Shown: piece after piece, positions 53,793 to 64,000 of the stretch
Position numbering within the stretch: position 1 is the first letter of the stretch
Layout of the letters: every line of letters starts with the position of its first letter
Assembly: GCF_000835495.1 (NCBI RefSeq)
Contig: NW_015622543.1
Span: 1,173,720 to 1,237,719, forward strand
Source of the DNA: Cladophialophora immunda
Lineage: Eukaryota; Ascomycota; Eurotiomycetes; Chaetothyriales; Herpotrichiellaceae
Reading direction: 5' to 3'
Length of the DNA: 64,000 nt
The notes under the pieces: model-generated
The model's input: the letters and a program-made list of their open reading frames with translations, nothing else
Told to the model about the DNA's origin: nothing
The model's database searches: none
Position numbers and translations under genes: made by a program

Positions 53793-55571
53793 ATGCCTCC
53801 AGCGTCGGTGATCGATGTTCAGGACAGTGTTGAGCAACAGGCCACGAGAGAGGGTGTCCGCGACCACAGTATTCGAGCCAACTGGCGTATCATAGCCGTC
53901 ACATTGTACATGGGCATCTCACTCTTTGAGTATGGGTTTGACAAAGGCGCCATTGCAGGCTTCCAGGCAATGCCGGGATTCCTCCAGGTCTTTGGGTACC
54001 AGACACCAGCAGGAACGTGGGGTATCCATGTATGACTACTCCGTCTTCCTCCCTTTCCTCTCTTACAAATGTCCAGACCGGGCCTCAACAAATCATCTCT
54101 TCATTCATGATCCTGGGGGCGTTTATTGGGTCCCTACTTACTGGTCCCATCGGTGCCCATCTCTGCCGCCGCTACTCGCTGATGCTGGGTTGTCTGCTCA
54201 TGATTGTGTGCATTGTCATTATGATTGTTACGACCTCGCTCGGCGCACTCTACTTCGCTCGCTTTCTGATAGGTGTCGCCAATGGCTTTTTGCTCAATTT
54301 TTCCATGGTGTACCTTCAAGAATGCGCCCCGGCCCACCTCCGCGGCGTCTGTTTCGGCGTTGTGACGAGCTGGATCGCCATCGGAACTACTATCGGAATG
54401 GTTCGTATGATTCTCGCCCTGAAAGAATTGGAAGATAATTTGCTAAATGGTTGATTTCAGGTCATTAACAACTCCAACGCCGAAATGCTGAGCCGGAAGG
54501 CTTACCAAATTCCACTCTATGCGTGTTTTGTACCTCCAGTGATCCTCATCTGCACGCTCCCTCTTCTGCCAGAGTCCCCCCGTTGGCTCCTTCACCATCA
54601 CCGACCAGACGAGGCGCTGCGCAGCTTACGATTTTTCCGCGCAGGGGCTTTCGATGAGTTGGCCTTGAACCAGGAGTTCGAGGCGATGAAGGAGATTGCA
54701 GACCGAGAGGCCGAAACCCAGAAAGACTGGCGCCTCATTTTCGAGCTCTTCCGCCATCACAACCTGCGAAGAACGATCATCTGTGTCGGCGTTGGAACGG
54801 CCAACGCGGGTGTTGGAGCTATGTTTATTCTGGCTTTCGGCACTTACTTCTTCAAGATTGTGAGTCGCAAGCGTGAAGATTCCTCCGCGTCACTGACAGC
54901 GTGTTCAGGCAGAAGTAGGCGATCCATTCAAATGGATAATCATCACGAACTGCGTGGGTCTGGCCGGACTCTTCCTCACCTGGTTCGTTGTCACCCACAT
55001 CGGGCGACGTGCCATCGTCCTTACAGGCGCCATTCTTTGCACACTTTGCATGCTCATTATGGCCGCCGTCTACTCGGCCCCGGCAGTCTCTCAGTCCGGT
55101 GCAGGCAAAGCACTCGTGGTCATTGTCAGCGTCTACGTTTTCGCCTTCAATTTCGGTCTGGAGCCGTACGTCTACCTTATCGCTGGGGAGCTCCCCGCAC
55201 AGAACTTGCGCGCATACACCATGGGTCTTTCCGCCGCGGTTAGCTTTGCCTTTGCATGGCTGTGTGCCTTCACGACACCTTACTACATAAATCCGACCGC
55301 CTTGAACTGGGGTCCCAAGTATGGATACATTTGGTTTGGCAGCGGCGTCGTTGTGTGCACCTTTATCTATTTCATGCTGCCAGAGATCAGAGGCAGAACA
55401 TTGGAGGAGATTGATGAAATGTTTAGGAATAAAGTCCTCACCAAGGACTTCCAGACGTATGTCTGTGTGGAAACCGAAGAGGCCAAAAGAAGAGGCTTGA
55501 GGAATATTATAGGAGCAGAGAAGCCAGACGCGGTCCAGGTTGAAGTTTCGCCTGTGGAATCGCACTATTGA
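53793..55571 (+). CDS. MFS sugar/quinate-type transporter
   Basis: The exons are 53793-54029, 54077-54400, 54461-54859 and 54909-55571 (introns 47, 60 and 49 nt, all phase 0), giving 540 residues with 12 membrane segments. Sugar-porter motifs are present: 'FEYGFDKGAIAGFQAMPGF' in TM1, 'GPIGAHLCRRYSLMLG' (G-R-R-type loop 2-3), 'YLQECAPAHLRG', 'LPESPRWLLHHHRPDEA', 'GRRAIVLTGA' and 'LPEIRGRTLEEIDEMF' replacing PETKG. It imports a sugar, polyol, quinate or similar hydroxylated compound through the plasma membrane. Divergent pairing with the VAO-like gene suggests uptake of the cluster's substrate (inference). Confidence 0.88.
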
Positions 55572-55871
55572 CAAGAAGAAAGACAAGATGGATGACCGGC
55601 CCCCACAGGTTATCGCCCGAGCTTCGGCCTTTGCATATCTCGAAATGACAATTCTGTGGGCATCGGTACTGTTCACTAGACGGGATAAAGGACTCAATCT
55701 CACAAAAAGGGCGAGAGATTGCATCGTGCTTCGCAAGGAGGCCGGGTTTTCGAAGCTTCAGTTCGTAAAGCTGTACTGTACCCTTGTAAATAGTCGTGCA
55801 ATCTTTCTCCATCCTCGAATAGAACACCTGAGAAGTATGGTGTGAATATTCAATGGCGCGTCAGTTGGCGG
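55572..55871. other. Intergenic, 300 nt
   Basis: 3' flanks of the transporter and of the truncated ORF that follows; nothing else is supported. Confidence 0.35.
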
Positions 55872-56240
55872 TCAAATGTCGCTCCTCCAGTTTTTCCCCG
55901 TCCTGCAACTGCCTTCTGTTATTCCATATAGGACGCTGAGTCCCAGCTCGACTGAGATGCCGAGATTGGAAAGCTTCTCTTCAAGAGAGTCACTCTCGGT
56001 GCACTTGTATGACAGACCCTTCAGGTCTGTGGATTGGATGGGTTCGGGTGGAAGGGGGGTGGAATTGAAGACTGAGGGCAAGAGGACCGTTTCAGAGCGG
56101 GCGTCGTACAATTGCCCGAGCGCAACTTGTGGCTGCCGCCCCTGCTGGGACAGAGTCTGCCGTGACTCAGGACGGTTCGAGGCCATCTCTCTGCAAGGTG
56201 TTATGCGGTTTAAGACGATTTCAGAGGGTATTGAGTCCAT
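55872..56240 (-). pseudogene. Short ORF resembling the N-terminal module of SNTX/verrucotoxin-like fungal proteins, probably truncated
   Basis: A 122-residue frame contains 'QPQVALGQLYDARSETVLLP' and, about 40 residues on, a Ser/Glu-rich helix then 'LGISVELGLSVLYG'. This order resembles the start of stonustoxin-like proteins found in many fungi, where a LYDAR motif precedes a perforin-like domain. Family proteins are far longer. Here the frame stops before the next domain, and the transporter gene leaves no room downstream, so it looks like a remnant. The frame is open upstream to 56462. The match rests on a short motif only; chance is the alternative. No functional protein is expected. Confidence 0.3.
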
Positions 56241-56462
56241 GAGAAGCGTAAAGGTGTCCGATTTTATGCTCTCAAACACACACATACGCACTTTCCGAAG
56301 TCCGGGCTGGGCGCATGTGAACCTCTTATATTCATCCACGAAAGAGTTGCAGGCTCGGGGACGACTTAGCCACACCACGGGGTTCGGTGATGGGAACCCC
56401 TGCCTCCTTGGAATCGCTTCTGTTCTGCACGTCTGTTGAAGCGCGTGGCGTCTCGCCAGCAA

Positions 56463-57440
56463 ACGGTCAGCGCTTAGAGGTCTGAATTGACCTGTCTGAG
56501 CATCTTACAAGGCCAGCAGCTTTTTTTTTCCAAGCCAGATTTGTAGCGTACACCACCGAATAGGTGTGCTCTCAATACCTTTATGGTGGCTCTGTCACAT
56601 GGGAGGCCGCATGCGACCCTAAGTCGATTGTCGACCTGTTAGCCTCTCTCTCTATTTTTGCACCTTATGGTATCGAAGATGGTGCATCGTAGATTTGAAG
56701 TCGGTCCTTTTCGTGTGTCTTCACGGGTGCTTACTTCAGCCTTGTTCTTTGCCTAGATCTCTGTCAGAAGGAACTTTAGTTTGGTTATGATTAGAGTTGG
56801 TGCATAATCATGGACTTCTCCCAACCAACTCTTTGACAACATCTGTCTACATTAGTTCGGCGGCTGGATGGCCAATCCAAATGTTAGGCGGCGCCACGAT
56901 GGGCAATGAGACACCGCACTATGGTTTGTGGCCGCCAGCTGTCTGAGACGTCTCAATGCCCGGGCCACCATTTTGCTCGATCCGATTCCTTGCTCTTGGT
57001 CGATTCAAACAGGCACCCTGTCGCACCGCCGGGCCCAAGGGGAAAAGGAAATTCACGCGGCAGCGCAAGGGCAGGCAACCTGCCAGGCTCCCTGACGCCC
57101 CGTCTGAAATAGATGCCTGGCAGAGAGACAAGTACAAGCAGAGCTGGTCGCAAGGAGCCAGATTAGGCCCAGGAGCGCTTAGTGATACTCGGCCAAATGC
57201 TCAGTTGAAGGAAGCTTAGGTTAAAGCGGCCTTCGCTCACCCACTAGGATCAAACCGTAAAATGGCAGGTTATATAGTACCTGAGTTATGAGAGCGGTAG
57301 GTCACAGTCCCAAACAGGTGCCAAGACTATACGCTTTCTCGCCGGTGGATACTCTCCAAAGTCCATCTGAGCTCCGAAACCTGAGTAACCCACCTTGCCG
57401 CCATTTGATCTGCAGCGTGAATCGTGTCGAGATCGAGGCT
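56463..57440. other. Intergenic, 0.98 kb
   Basis: No gene is supported. A run of ten T's lies near 56520. ORFs of 65-90 codons at 56900-57220 overlap on both strands and show no family features. Confidence 0.4.
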
Positions 57441-58736
57441 TTAGACTGAGAAGATTGTGAGTCGCTTGCACACAAAATATGCCCAGTAAATCGCAGCCTC
57501 TAGACACCTGGCGTCAGTGATGAGATCCCACAGAGGTTGGAAGTGCGTATCCTTACGATCGCGGCTTGGAACCCCGCTCATATTACCAGCGAGGCGCCCG
57601 ATGATGACGTTGCTGAAGATCGCCGCCGAAACTCCATACCATGCAGCAAACATCATGAGCACCGGTACCCACGGCCACCAGTCCCGGTTCGAGGCCCATT
57701 TGTCCTTTTTGAAGAGGATGATCGCCATCGCGATACCGACGTAGCGATCCACAACGACCAATTTCTCGCTGGAGCGGTAGCTGCCACCCCCGAACGCGGC
57801 TGAAATGACACGCATCATCCGTGATGAAAGTCCCATGATGGTGAAAGTCCCTAGAATGGTGGCAGGGGGAGAAATAAGTAATCCCACCCCAAGGCCGGTA
57901 AGACCAACAGGTTCCGAGAAGGCGAGGGAACATAAACCTATCACTCCAAGGGCTAGTCCAATGCTATAAAGAAGCAGCCACCTTCCCACGTAGGAGGTTG
58001 ATTTTGAGTCCGAAAGGCTGGCATTGGTGCTGGCATGATCTTCGCCCAGCTGCTGTCGCTCCAAGGCCCTCTTCACCCAGGCTGTGTGCGCGGTAAAGCC
58101 GCCGAGGCTGAGAGAAAGAATCATTCTCCAGAGTACGACGGCGATGATTTCCCATTGGCTTCGGCATCGGATGGTGGTGATGATCGCGGTCACGCAGGTT
58201 CCGAGCACGCTGGCTGCGGCTAGGCCGAGGTCGAGCAGTCCGCCCTTGAGCCTTCTCTTCGGGAACCATGGGCTATACCCTAGATTGAGGATGACAACGG
58301 TATAGATTGTCAGCACATCGGACAGGATACCCAATCCTCCCATTGGCAGCGCGTAACATTGAATGGCTGTCCCGGTGACATCCCATTCATCAGGTATACC
58401 GTCACTTCTAGTAGTTATGGTTATGTTTTGGGATGTCGTATCTTGACTGGACGTGGCCCTGATGTGTGGACCGGCGGGTGTCATTGTTAGTGCTTTCACA
58501 CGGTCGTGAGCGGGATGACTATTTAACGTGTCCTGTGGCCTCCAGACGTGTCAGCAAAGTCGTACGGCTTCGTGCGAGAGCACTTACTCCGGCGGCGAGC
58601 AATTGCTAGCCCACACGGAACATGCGTCGTTTTGGTCGCCATCTGGCAGGCCGTGAAGTGAGGTCGGGTTCTCGCTACCAAGAACTTGACAAATGAACAC
58701 TGTCTCGACCAAAAGGACGATGTTGAAGATGTGCAT
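57441..58736 (-). CDS. Fungal multi-span membrane protein with a signal peptide and small extracellular domain
   Basis: The exons are 58588-58736 and 57441-58458 (129-nt intron with a strong GTAAGT donor), giving 388 residues. The first exon begins with a signal peptide ('MHIFNIVLLVETVFICQVLG') and a short Cys-containing, Asn-rich ectodomain. The splice joins it in frame to a Thr/Ser-rich N-glycosylatable stretch ('SQNITITT'). Seven or eight hydrophobic segments follow (from 'YALPMGGLGILSDVLTIYTVV' on). The cytoplasmic loop 'RALERQQLGEDHASTNASLS' is polar. No transporter or receptor family was recognised. A shorter one-exon form from 58484 is the alternative if the first exon is not joined. 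Confidence 0.6.
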
Positions 58737-59624
58737 CTTCCTTCATATACTTCGGACACGTCTTCTGTTCGCAATGACAAGAGAAAAGCTTGTGCCTTAT
58801 ACAATTCCCCGAGTCGACCGTTGACTAGCAAAGCCGGAATCGATTGAGTTTTCCAGTTTATCTTGTCCAGTCCAGAAAAGGGCGGGCGCCCGTTCTTCAT
58901 GCAATCCCATCTCAGCCTCAATGCGACCTGGCCCGGGGGTTCTCGGCTGTCAAGTGTTGACCAGTAGCCGCCGGCCTTCCCGCGTAGGGCTGCGAGACGT
59001 GCATGAAACATGTGACGGAGCCCAAGTCAACAGGACCCGTTGAATACAGCAAGCTGCGCCCGTGAGCCCATGTATAACTGTCCAAAACTTTCCAGTAGGG
59101 GGATCCATTGAGGCAATCGTAGGTCGGGTTACGCTGCCCAAGGCGCACTCACAGTGACAAGAATCCGGGCGCGTAAACATGAGATGATCCAGCCACTGGT
59201 GATCTCCAGCGAAAAGTTTCGGAGCATTGCAGTAGGTAGACATTTGCTTACGGTATTGGCGAGATCAATCGGACTGCAACTGAGAGGCCAGAAACCATCT
59301 CTCTGGGTCGTGAAGCACCTTACGTCGGTGGCCCTCGTTATTGGCTCCATCGGGGGAGAGACCGGCGAGGCTGAGGCGAAGAACACCAAGGGGAGCGACG
59401 ACTCGTGTGGGCAGGTTTCCCGAGACCTCTCCTCTACATCCCACAATCACTGCACGGCGGAATTGATTCTTTGGCTCACGGAAGATCCTGTGGACTGGCT
59501 CGAGAATACAAGGCGATTTCTCATTATTTGCGACTGGAGGTAAAGCCTGCCATCTCATTTGAGACGCCACTAATAATCTCAAATTCACCATCTTGAATCC
59601 TGAAGGTGGAGCAACTGACACCGA
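58737..59624. other. Intergenic, 888 nt: promoter of the membrane protein and 3' flank of the nitrilase
   Basis: Both neighbours are on the minus strand. Frames at 59129-59621 have no family features. Confidence 0.4.
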
Positions 59625-61039
59625 TCACCCCTTCGACGCATGAACCAGGCCAGCATCCTCGCTCTTGGATTTCGACGAAGCTAGAGGTAAATGCAACCCC
59701 AGCCTCTCACGCGTGGAGTAGGCGAGGATACTTCCATCTGGTCCTGTCTCCGTGACAAGCTCTTTCCGTCGCGTGTCGACCAGCAGCCGTATAAGATCAG
59801 ATCGCATGTATGCACCCCCGAAATCGTTGATGGCTTTAGGCAAGTGCGTCTCGTTCAGGTCGATCTGAGAAGGGGAGATTGTCACCATCACATGAACGAG
59901 AGACGGGTAAGACACATATGAAGTACTTACATCTGCAATCAGTAGGCCCTTGAAGTCTTTGTCTGCTTTGGCCACGCAGGTCCCGTCAGGCGCATAAATG
60001 CGGGAGAATCCGTTGTAATGATCAACATTCGCTTCGACCTCAACACCAGGAGGCGTATTCTTCTGCGCGCCTTCTTTGCTGATGATTTGGAACGGCGCCA
60101 AGGTCCAAGTGCAAGTCTCCATGGCGTATGCCGGAGTGATCTGGTCTGCCCACGCATCTGCCGTGTTTGTCTTCGGATCAGGGTCCTTCCTACTGCATTC
60201 TCCAGGGCCAAGTGGCCACGCGGCAACGTGGATTTGCTCGCCGCAGGCAGCATTCAAGGACTTGAAGAATGGATTGAAGTTTTCCCAGCAGTTTAGCTGT
60301 CCGAGACGGCCGATGTCCGTCTCTGAGACCGACATAAAGGTGTCTCCAGCTCCATCGCCAAAGACCAGCTTTTCGACGTGGGTGGGCTTGATTTTGCGGC
60401 GGTGGTTGAGAACATCTCCATTTGGAGCGATCAGAACTTGCGCAAGAAAACAAGTGGCCAGATCGATTTCAGAGAATCCAAGGGACACGTAGCTGACCTC
60501 TCCGTTAACTTCTGCGCCTCGGTTGCTGGGAGAGGGTACTTAACATGTGATTGTCTTTCGCCGCCTGCCTGATACTTCTTATCAAGTCGGAGTCCACTTT
60601 CAGACTGTTCTCGCGGTATGCCTTGATCAAAGGCAGTGATTCCAAGTAGTTCACCTGGCCATGGTGAGGTCCACGTATTCTGTGTGATTGGCATTGACAG
60701 ACTGACCTTCCAGAGCCAATATGGGTAACCCGGGATCCCTGAGTGCACATTAGTGTGTTTGTTACGTGACTTTTACTCGAAGCATACAGGTTTCAGGAAA
60801 AGCGACCAATTTGCACCCAGCCTTTCCGGCTTCTTCGATCCAGTGGATAGTCTTCTGGACACTCAGGTCCAGGTCGAACCACTTCACTTTGGTCAGCTTG
60901 CGAGATTACTCCTCTGATGTAGTGGAACAAACGCCCGGCTCATCGACCACCTAGGCAAGTTAGAAAACTCGTGCAAGTTTCTTACGCGGGGCTGGTAACG
61001 TACCACAGCCGCCTTATACTTGTCGAGGGCCAGAGGCAT
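59625..61039 (-). CDS. Nitrilase
   Basis: Seven exons: 61004-61039, 60933-60950 (18-nt microexon), 60788-60881, 60707-60738, 60545-60654, 59931-60492 and 59625-59864, giving 363 residues, full length for the family. The catalytic triad is Glu48 ('FPETWIPGYPYW'), Lys130 ('HRRKIKPTH') and Cys165 ('LNCWENFNP'). '[12 protein letters not shown]' and the C-terminal '[11 protein letters not shown]' also match after splicing. Nitrilases hydrolyse organic nitriles to acids and ammonia. The microexon encodes VVDEPG and rebuilds the usual 'AAVV..EPGWFDL' start; without it an in-frame stop breaks the gene. Substrate unknown; aromatic or cyano-amino acid nitriles are common. Confidence 0.88.
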
Positions 61040-62321
61040 CCCGGGGTGTTTCGAACCGATGAATGGTCTTCGACCTGGAGACTACAAGCCGTTCGTCTAA
61101 CAGTTCAAAGTGCTTAGAAAGGCGACTTCGAATTCGATAATGCCACCGGTGCAGATATTGAGAAATCTTGCACTCATTATATAGTGCACATTCTAGAAGA
61201 ATTGCCTTCGAATCCAATGCAGTCGAACAGTGCACACATACAAACCCAGACAAAGGGGAAGGGATGACCTCGCCATCAATTACTTATTCTGTGCCTTTTC
61301 GACCGAGCAACCTTATAGAGAGCTTCATGAAGTTCTAATTATCCAACGGGTTTCCCTCCATGGAGAAGCGAACGGCGGCGTCCACTCAAACCGCGGGGAA
61401 GGGGATTCGCCGTATGTATGATATCTAATACGCTACCCCATTCTGGATATATCATCACTTTCCCAAAAGTTGTCAACTCGGCCCTCCGGATCAACTAGTC
61501 AATTTTCGGACTTGGGGTGTGCTTACAACGGTAATAATTGTTACTCCGACGCAGCCATTCCCCCAGAGCTGAGTTGTATCTCCGTGGAGGACAGGCACGA
61601 GGCAGAAGGACTGACACGAGCTGCAACATTTTGATCCCGTAATCTGGCTCACATCAGCTAAGCCGTTTCAAGCATTCCAGACCGAGTTTTTCTCTATTTT
61701 CTTGGGCCGGGTACATCTCCGCCAACGGCATAGCGAGCGAAATGTGTATTTCTCCATGTTTGGAGCCGATCAATACCTTTTCGGCATGGTTATGGGAATG
61801 GACTAAGTTCGTTTTGGAGGGGAGGGTGCGACGAAACAGTCTTTACTGAACCCTCAATTGTACACATATCATGTTCGGAAGATCAGGAGAAGCCCTCGTT
61901 TTATGGGCTGGGGCCATGAAGATGTATGCCAGCAACTTTCCAGTGGTGGCATTGATTAATTCTGCCCCTTTACTAGCACTATAGAGCCCCATTGGAAGCT
62001 GGAGCCAGTGTTTCATGGGGAATGACTCCTCAGGTAGGGTATTCCCCAGCTGGTTTGTCGATTTTTCCAATCTTACGCAAGCTGAGTGTGTGTGGTGGAA
62101 TCAGGTGTATCCTGGCAAATTCTTCTCATATAAGAACAGAGGAAACTGACTCGACCTGACTCTGTCGCTGTCAGATCGTTTGGGATCCCTAGACACCTGC
62201 CGCATTATTGCAGTATAAGTAGCAAGGGCTGCGCAATGCCCATCTGCTTCCCATGGCTTCCCTCGCGCTCCGACAAGAGCTTTATCTGTTCTGAACAAGT
62301 TACCTAAATTGCGATCGGAAT
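61040..62321. promoter_or_regulatory. Divergent intergenic region, 1.28 kb, between nitrilase and GMC oxidoreductase
   Basis: The neighbours are transcribed away from each other, so both promoters lie here. No gene is supported. A GGTTCGAAA block at about 61050 resembles a tRNA B box but has no cloverleaf around it. Confidence 0.45.
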
Positions 62322-64000
62322 ATGGAGAACCCTATCCCGGCAACAGCGGACATTGTCGTCGCGGGAGGTACGTTTTCGTCGTCCCTCATCATTGAGTCCC
62401 AGCAGTGCTTCGCATACTATACCAACACTGACGATCGTAAGGGGGTACCAATGGCCTGGTAGTGGCCACTCGACTCGCGAAAGCTAACCCTGGCCTCTCC
62501 ATCGCTGTGCTGGAGTCGGGTATCAGCGTCCGTGATGACCCGGCCATTGTGAACCCAGCCATGTATCTTTCGAACATTTTGCCAGGCTCCAAAACTGCGG
62601 CGTTCTACACCTCCAAGCGCAGTGACTCGCTGGCCGGAAGGGAGTTGGTCATTCCCGCGGGCGGCTGCCTTGGAGGTGGGAGTGCGGTGAACTTCATGGT
62701 CTATTCGCGGCCCCAGGTGATTGACTTTGACGACTGGAGAACCGAGGGTTGGGCGGGAAAGGACATGGTTCCGTTCCTGAAGGTGGTATGTCTGCGTTGA
62801 CAAGGGCCGTACAACTACGATGAGAACGCTAACACCACTTCCCCTTCTACTTGGTCAGTATGAAAACTTCCAGGACAATGATCCTGGTGTCGACAAGTCT
62901 CTGCACGGGTATGGCGGCGAGTTCAGCATATCTCCCGGCACAAACGCTCAAGCCTCCTTCCAGGAAGACTATTTCCAGGCGTGCCGACAGATTGGGATTC
63001 CAACAGTGCCCGATGTCCAAGATTTGAAGACATCACACGCCGTCGGCGTGAGTGCACATCCTCCCCCATATTCTGGTGAACCACCGCGCTGATTGCAAGT
63101 CTAGCGGTGGAACATGTGGATAGATCAGAAGACCGGTCGGAGACAGGACGTGGCTCATCGACTTCTCTACCCGCTCCTGGACACGCACCAGACCAAGCTG
63201 TCCGTGTTCACTGAGATCAAGGTCGTACGGGTCCTGTTCAACGAGCAGAAAAGGGCCACCGGTATCGAATATCTCCCAGCCGGACCGGACCCTCACGCAA
63301 AGCCCTTCGTTATCAACGCCAGAAAGCTCGTCGTCCTTGCCGGTGGGACGTTCGGCACTCCGCAAATCCTTCAACGCTCCGGGGTCGGGGATGCTCATCG
63401 ACTCTCCAGGCTCGGCATTGACGTCGTCTCGGACCTGCCAGGCGTGGGCCAGAACTATCAAGACCACCATGTGATCTTCTACCCGTACAAATCCACCGCG
63501 GGCCCATCAGAAACAATGGACGGCATCCTCAGCGGCCGCCTCACGCTTGAAAAGGCGCTCGAGCAGAAGAAAGCGCAGTCCACCCGTTACGTGCTGGGAT
63601 GGAACGGCCTCGACTGCGTGGGCAAAATCCGACCTACGCCGAGCGACGAAGCGCTCCTGGGGCCCGAACTCAGGGAGCTGTGGGAGCGCGACTACCGACC
63701 ACGCCCGACGCGGCCCCTAATGCTCATGTCCTCCCTGGCCGCATTCGTCGGAGATCACACCGCCATCCCCCCCGGCCAACACTTCAGTCTAGGTCCTTAC
63801 ACGCCGTATCCCTACTCGCGCGGTTCGATACATATCACGGGCCCCGCGGTTTCCGATCCGCCTGACTTTGACTGCGGCTTCCTCGGCCACCCGGCCGACG
63901 TTCAGAAACTCATATGGGGGTACAAGAAGCAGAGGGAGATCGCGCGACGCATGAGGCATTATCGTGGTGCGCTAGAAGTCGGACACCCCGTCTTCCCTGA
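62322..64000 (+). CDS. GMC-family alcohol oxidase (3' end off the window)
   Basis: The exons are 62322-62367, 62442-62785, 62859-63047 and 63105-64000, open at the right edge; introns are 74, 73 and 57 nt. The first splice rebuilds the FAD motif 'VVAGGGTNGLVVATRLAK'. The GMC signature appears as 'GGCLGGGSAVNFMVYSR', and 'RWNMWIDQKTGRRQDVAHRLL' and 'VVLAGGTFGTPQILQRSGVG' (GMC signature 2) are clear. Overall it is closest in style to fungal methanol/alcohol oxidases that make an aldehyde and H2O2. The catalytic His/Asn pair near the C-terminus lies outside the window. Neighbouring nitrilase and VAO-like genes give an aromatic-alcohol role some support (inference). Confidence 0.88.

Noticed and set aside
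55876..56439. 187-codon plus-strand frame opposite the SNTX-like fragment
   Set aside because: No recognisable features; the minus strand has the LYDAR-type motif. Neither strand is strongly supported.
61045..61060. GGTTCGAAA block as a tRNA B box
   Set aside because: No A box or cloverleaf pairing at the right distance, and the position overlaps the nitrilase leader.
1..64000. PKS, NRPS or terpene synthase backbone, transposons, CRISPR
   Set aside because: None of their motifs or terminal repeats was seen on either strand.

Overview
The window is nuclear DNA of a filamentous ascomycete (Pezizomycotina). Genes are dense and split by short GT-AG introns (mostly 47-80 nt) with CTAAC/CTGAC-like branch sites. 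Fungal hallmarks are two Zn2Cys6 regulators, a CFEM-less fungal membrane protein, an HDA-complex chromodomain protein, TAF5 and MED11. The mix of catabolic genes recalls Eurotiomycetes such as black yeasts (Chaetothyriales), but that placement is inference. Exon joins below were read by hand from splice signals, reading frame and family motifs. No prokaryotic features, transposons, CRISPR arrays, rRNA or convincing tRNA genes were found.

Region 1 (1-12.2 kb) looks like a catabolic cluster for N-methylated amines. It holds a Rieske oxygenase of the choline/carnitine monooxygenase type (cut by the left edge), an APC-family amine permease, a DUF3445 haem-dependent oxidative N-demethylase-like protein with a membrane anchor, an SDR, a Zn2Cys6 regulator and a DAO-type FAD amine oxidase. 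Region 2 (13-30 kb) is mostly housekeeping: MED11 and TAF5 share a head-to-head promoter, followed by a rhomboid protease, a chromodomain/HDA2-3-like silencing subunit, an FMO, a TEX30/KANL3-like hydrolase, an unknown protein and a PhzF-like isomerase.

Region 3 (31-37 kb) has a 2-oxoglutarate/Fe(II) oxygenase, an FMN 2-hydroxyacid oxidase, a carboxymuconolactone-decarboxylase-like protein, and a 99-residue secreted precursor at 36603-37002 that none of the long single-frame ORFs reveals. That precursor carries two near-identical copies of a two-cysteine peptide, each preceded by X-Pro/X-Ala dipeptides and followed by Lys-Lys-Arg. This is the processing layout of an alpha-factor-type pheromone or other Kex2-processed peptide, and its exon-intron unit is itself tandemly duplicated. 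It is the most novel item here.

Region 4 (38.9-64 kb) has a protein kinase, then a probable aromatic/stilbenoid cluster: P450, Zn2Cys6 regulator, carotenoid/stilbene-cleavage dioxygenase, Baeyer-Villiger-type monooxygenase, vanillyl-alcohol-oxidase-like flavoprotein and a sugar/quinate-type MFS transporter. A truncated SNTX-like ORF, a multi-span membrane protein with a secreted-type N-terminus, a seven-exon nitrilase and a GMC alcohol oxidase (cut by the right edge) follow. Long intergenic stretches at 37-38.9 kb and 29.9-31.4 kb hold no gene I can support.
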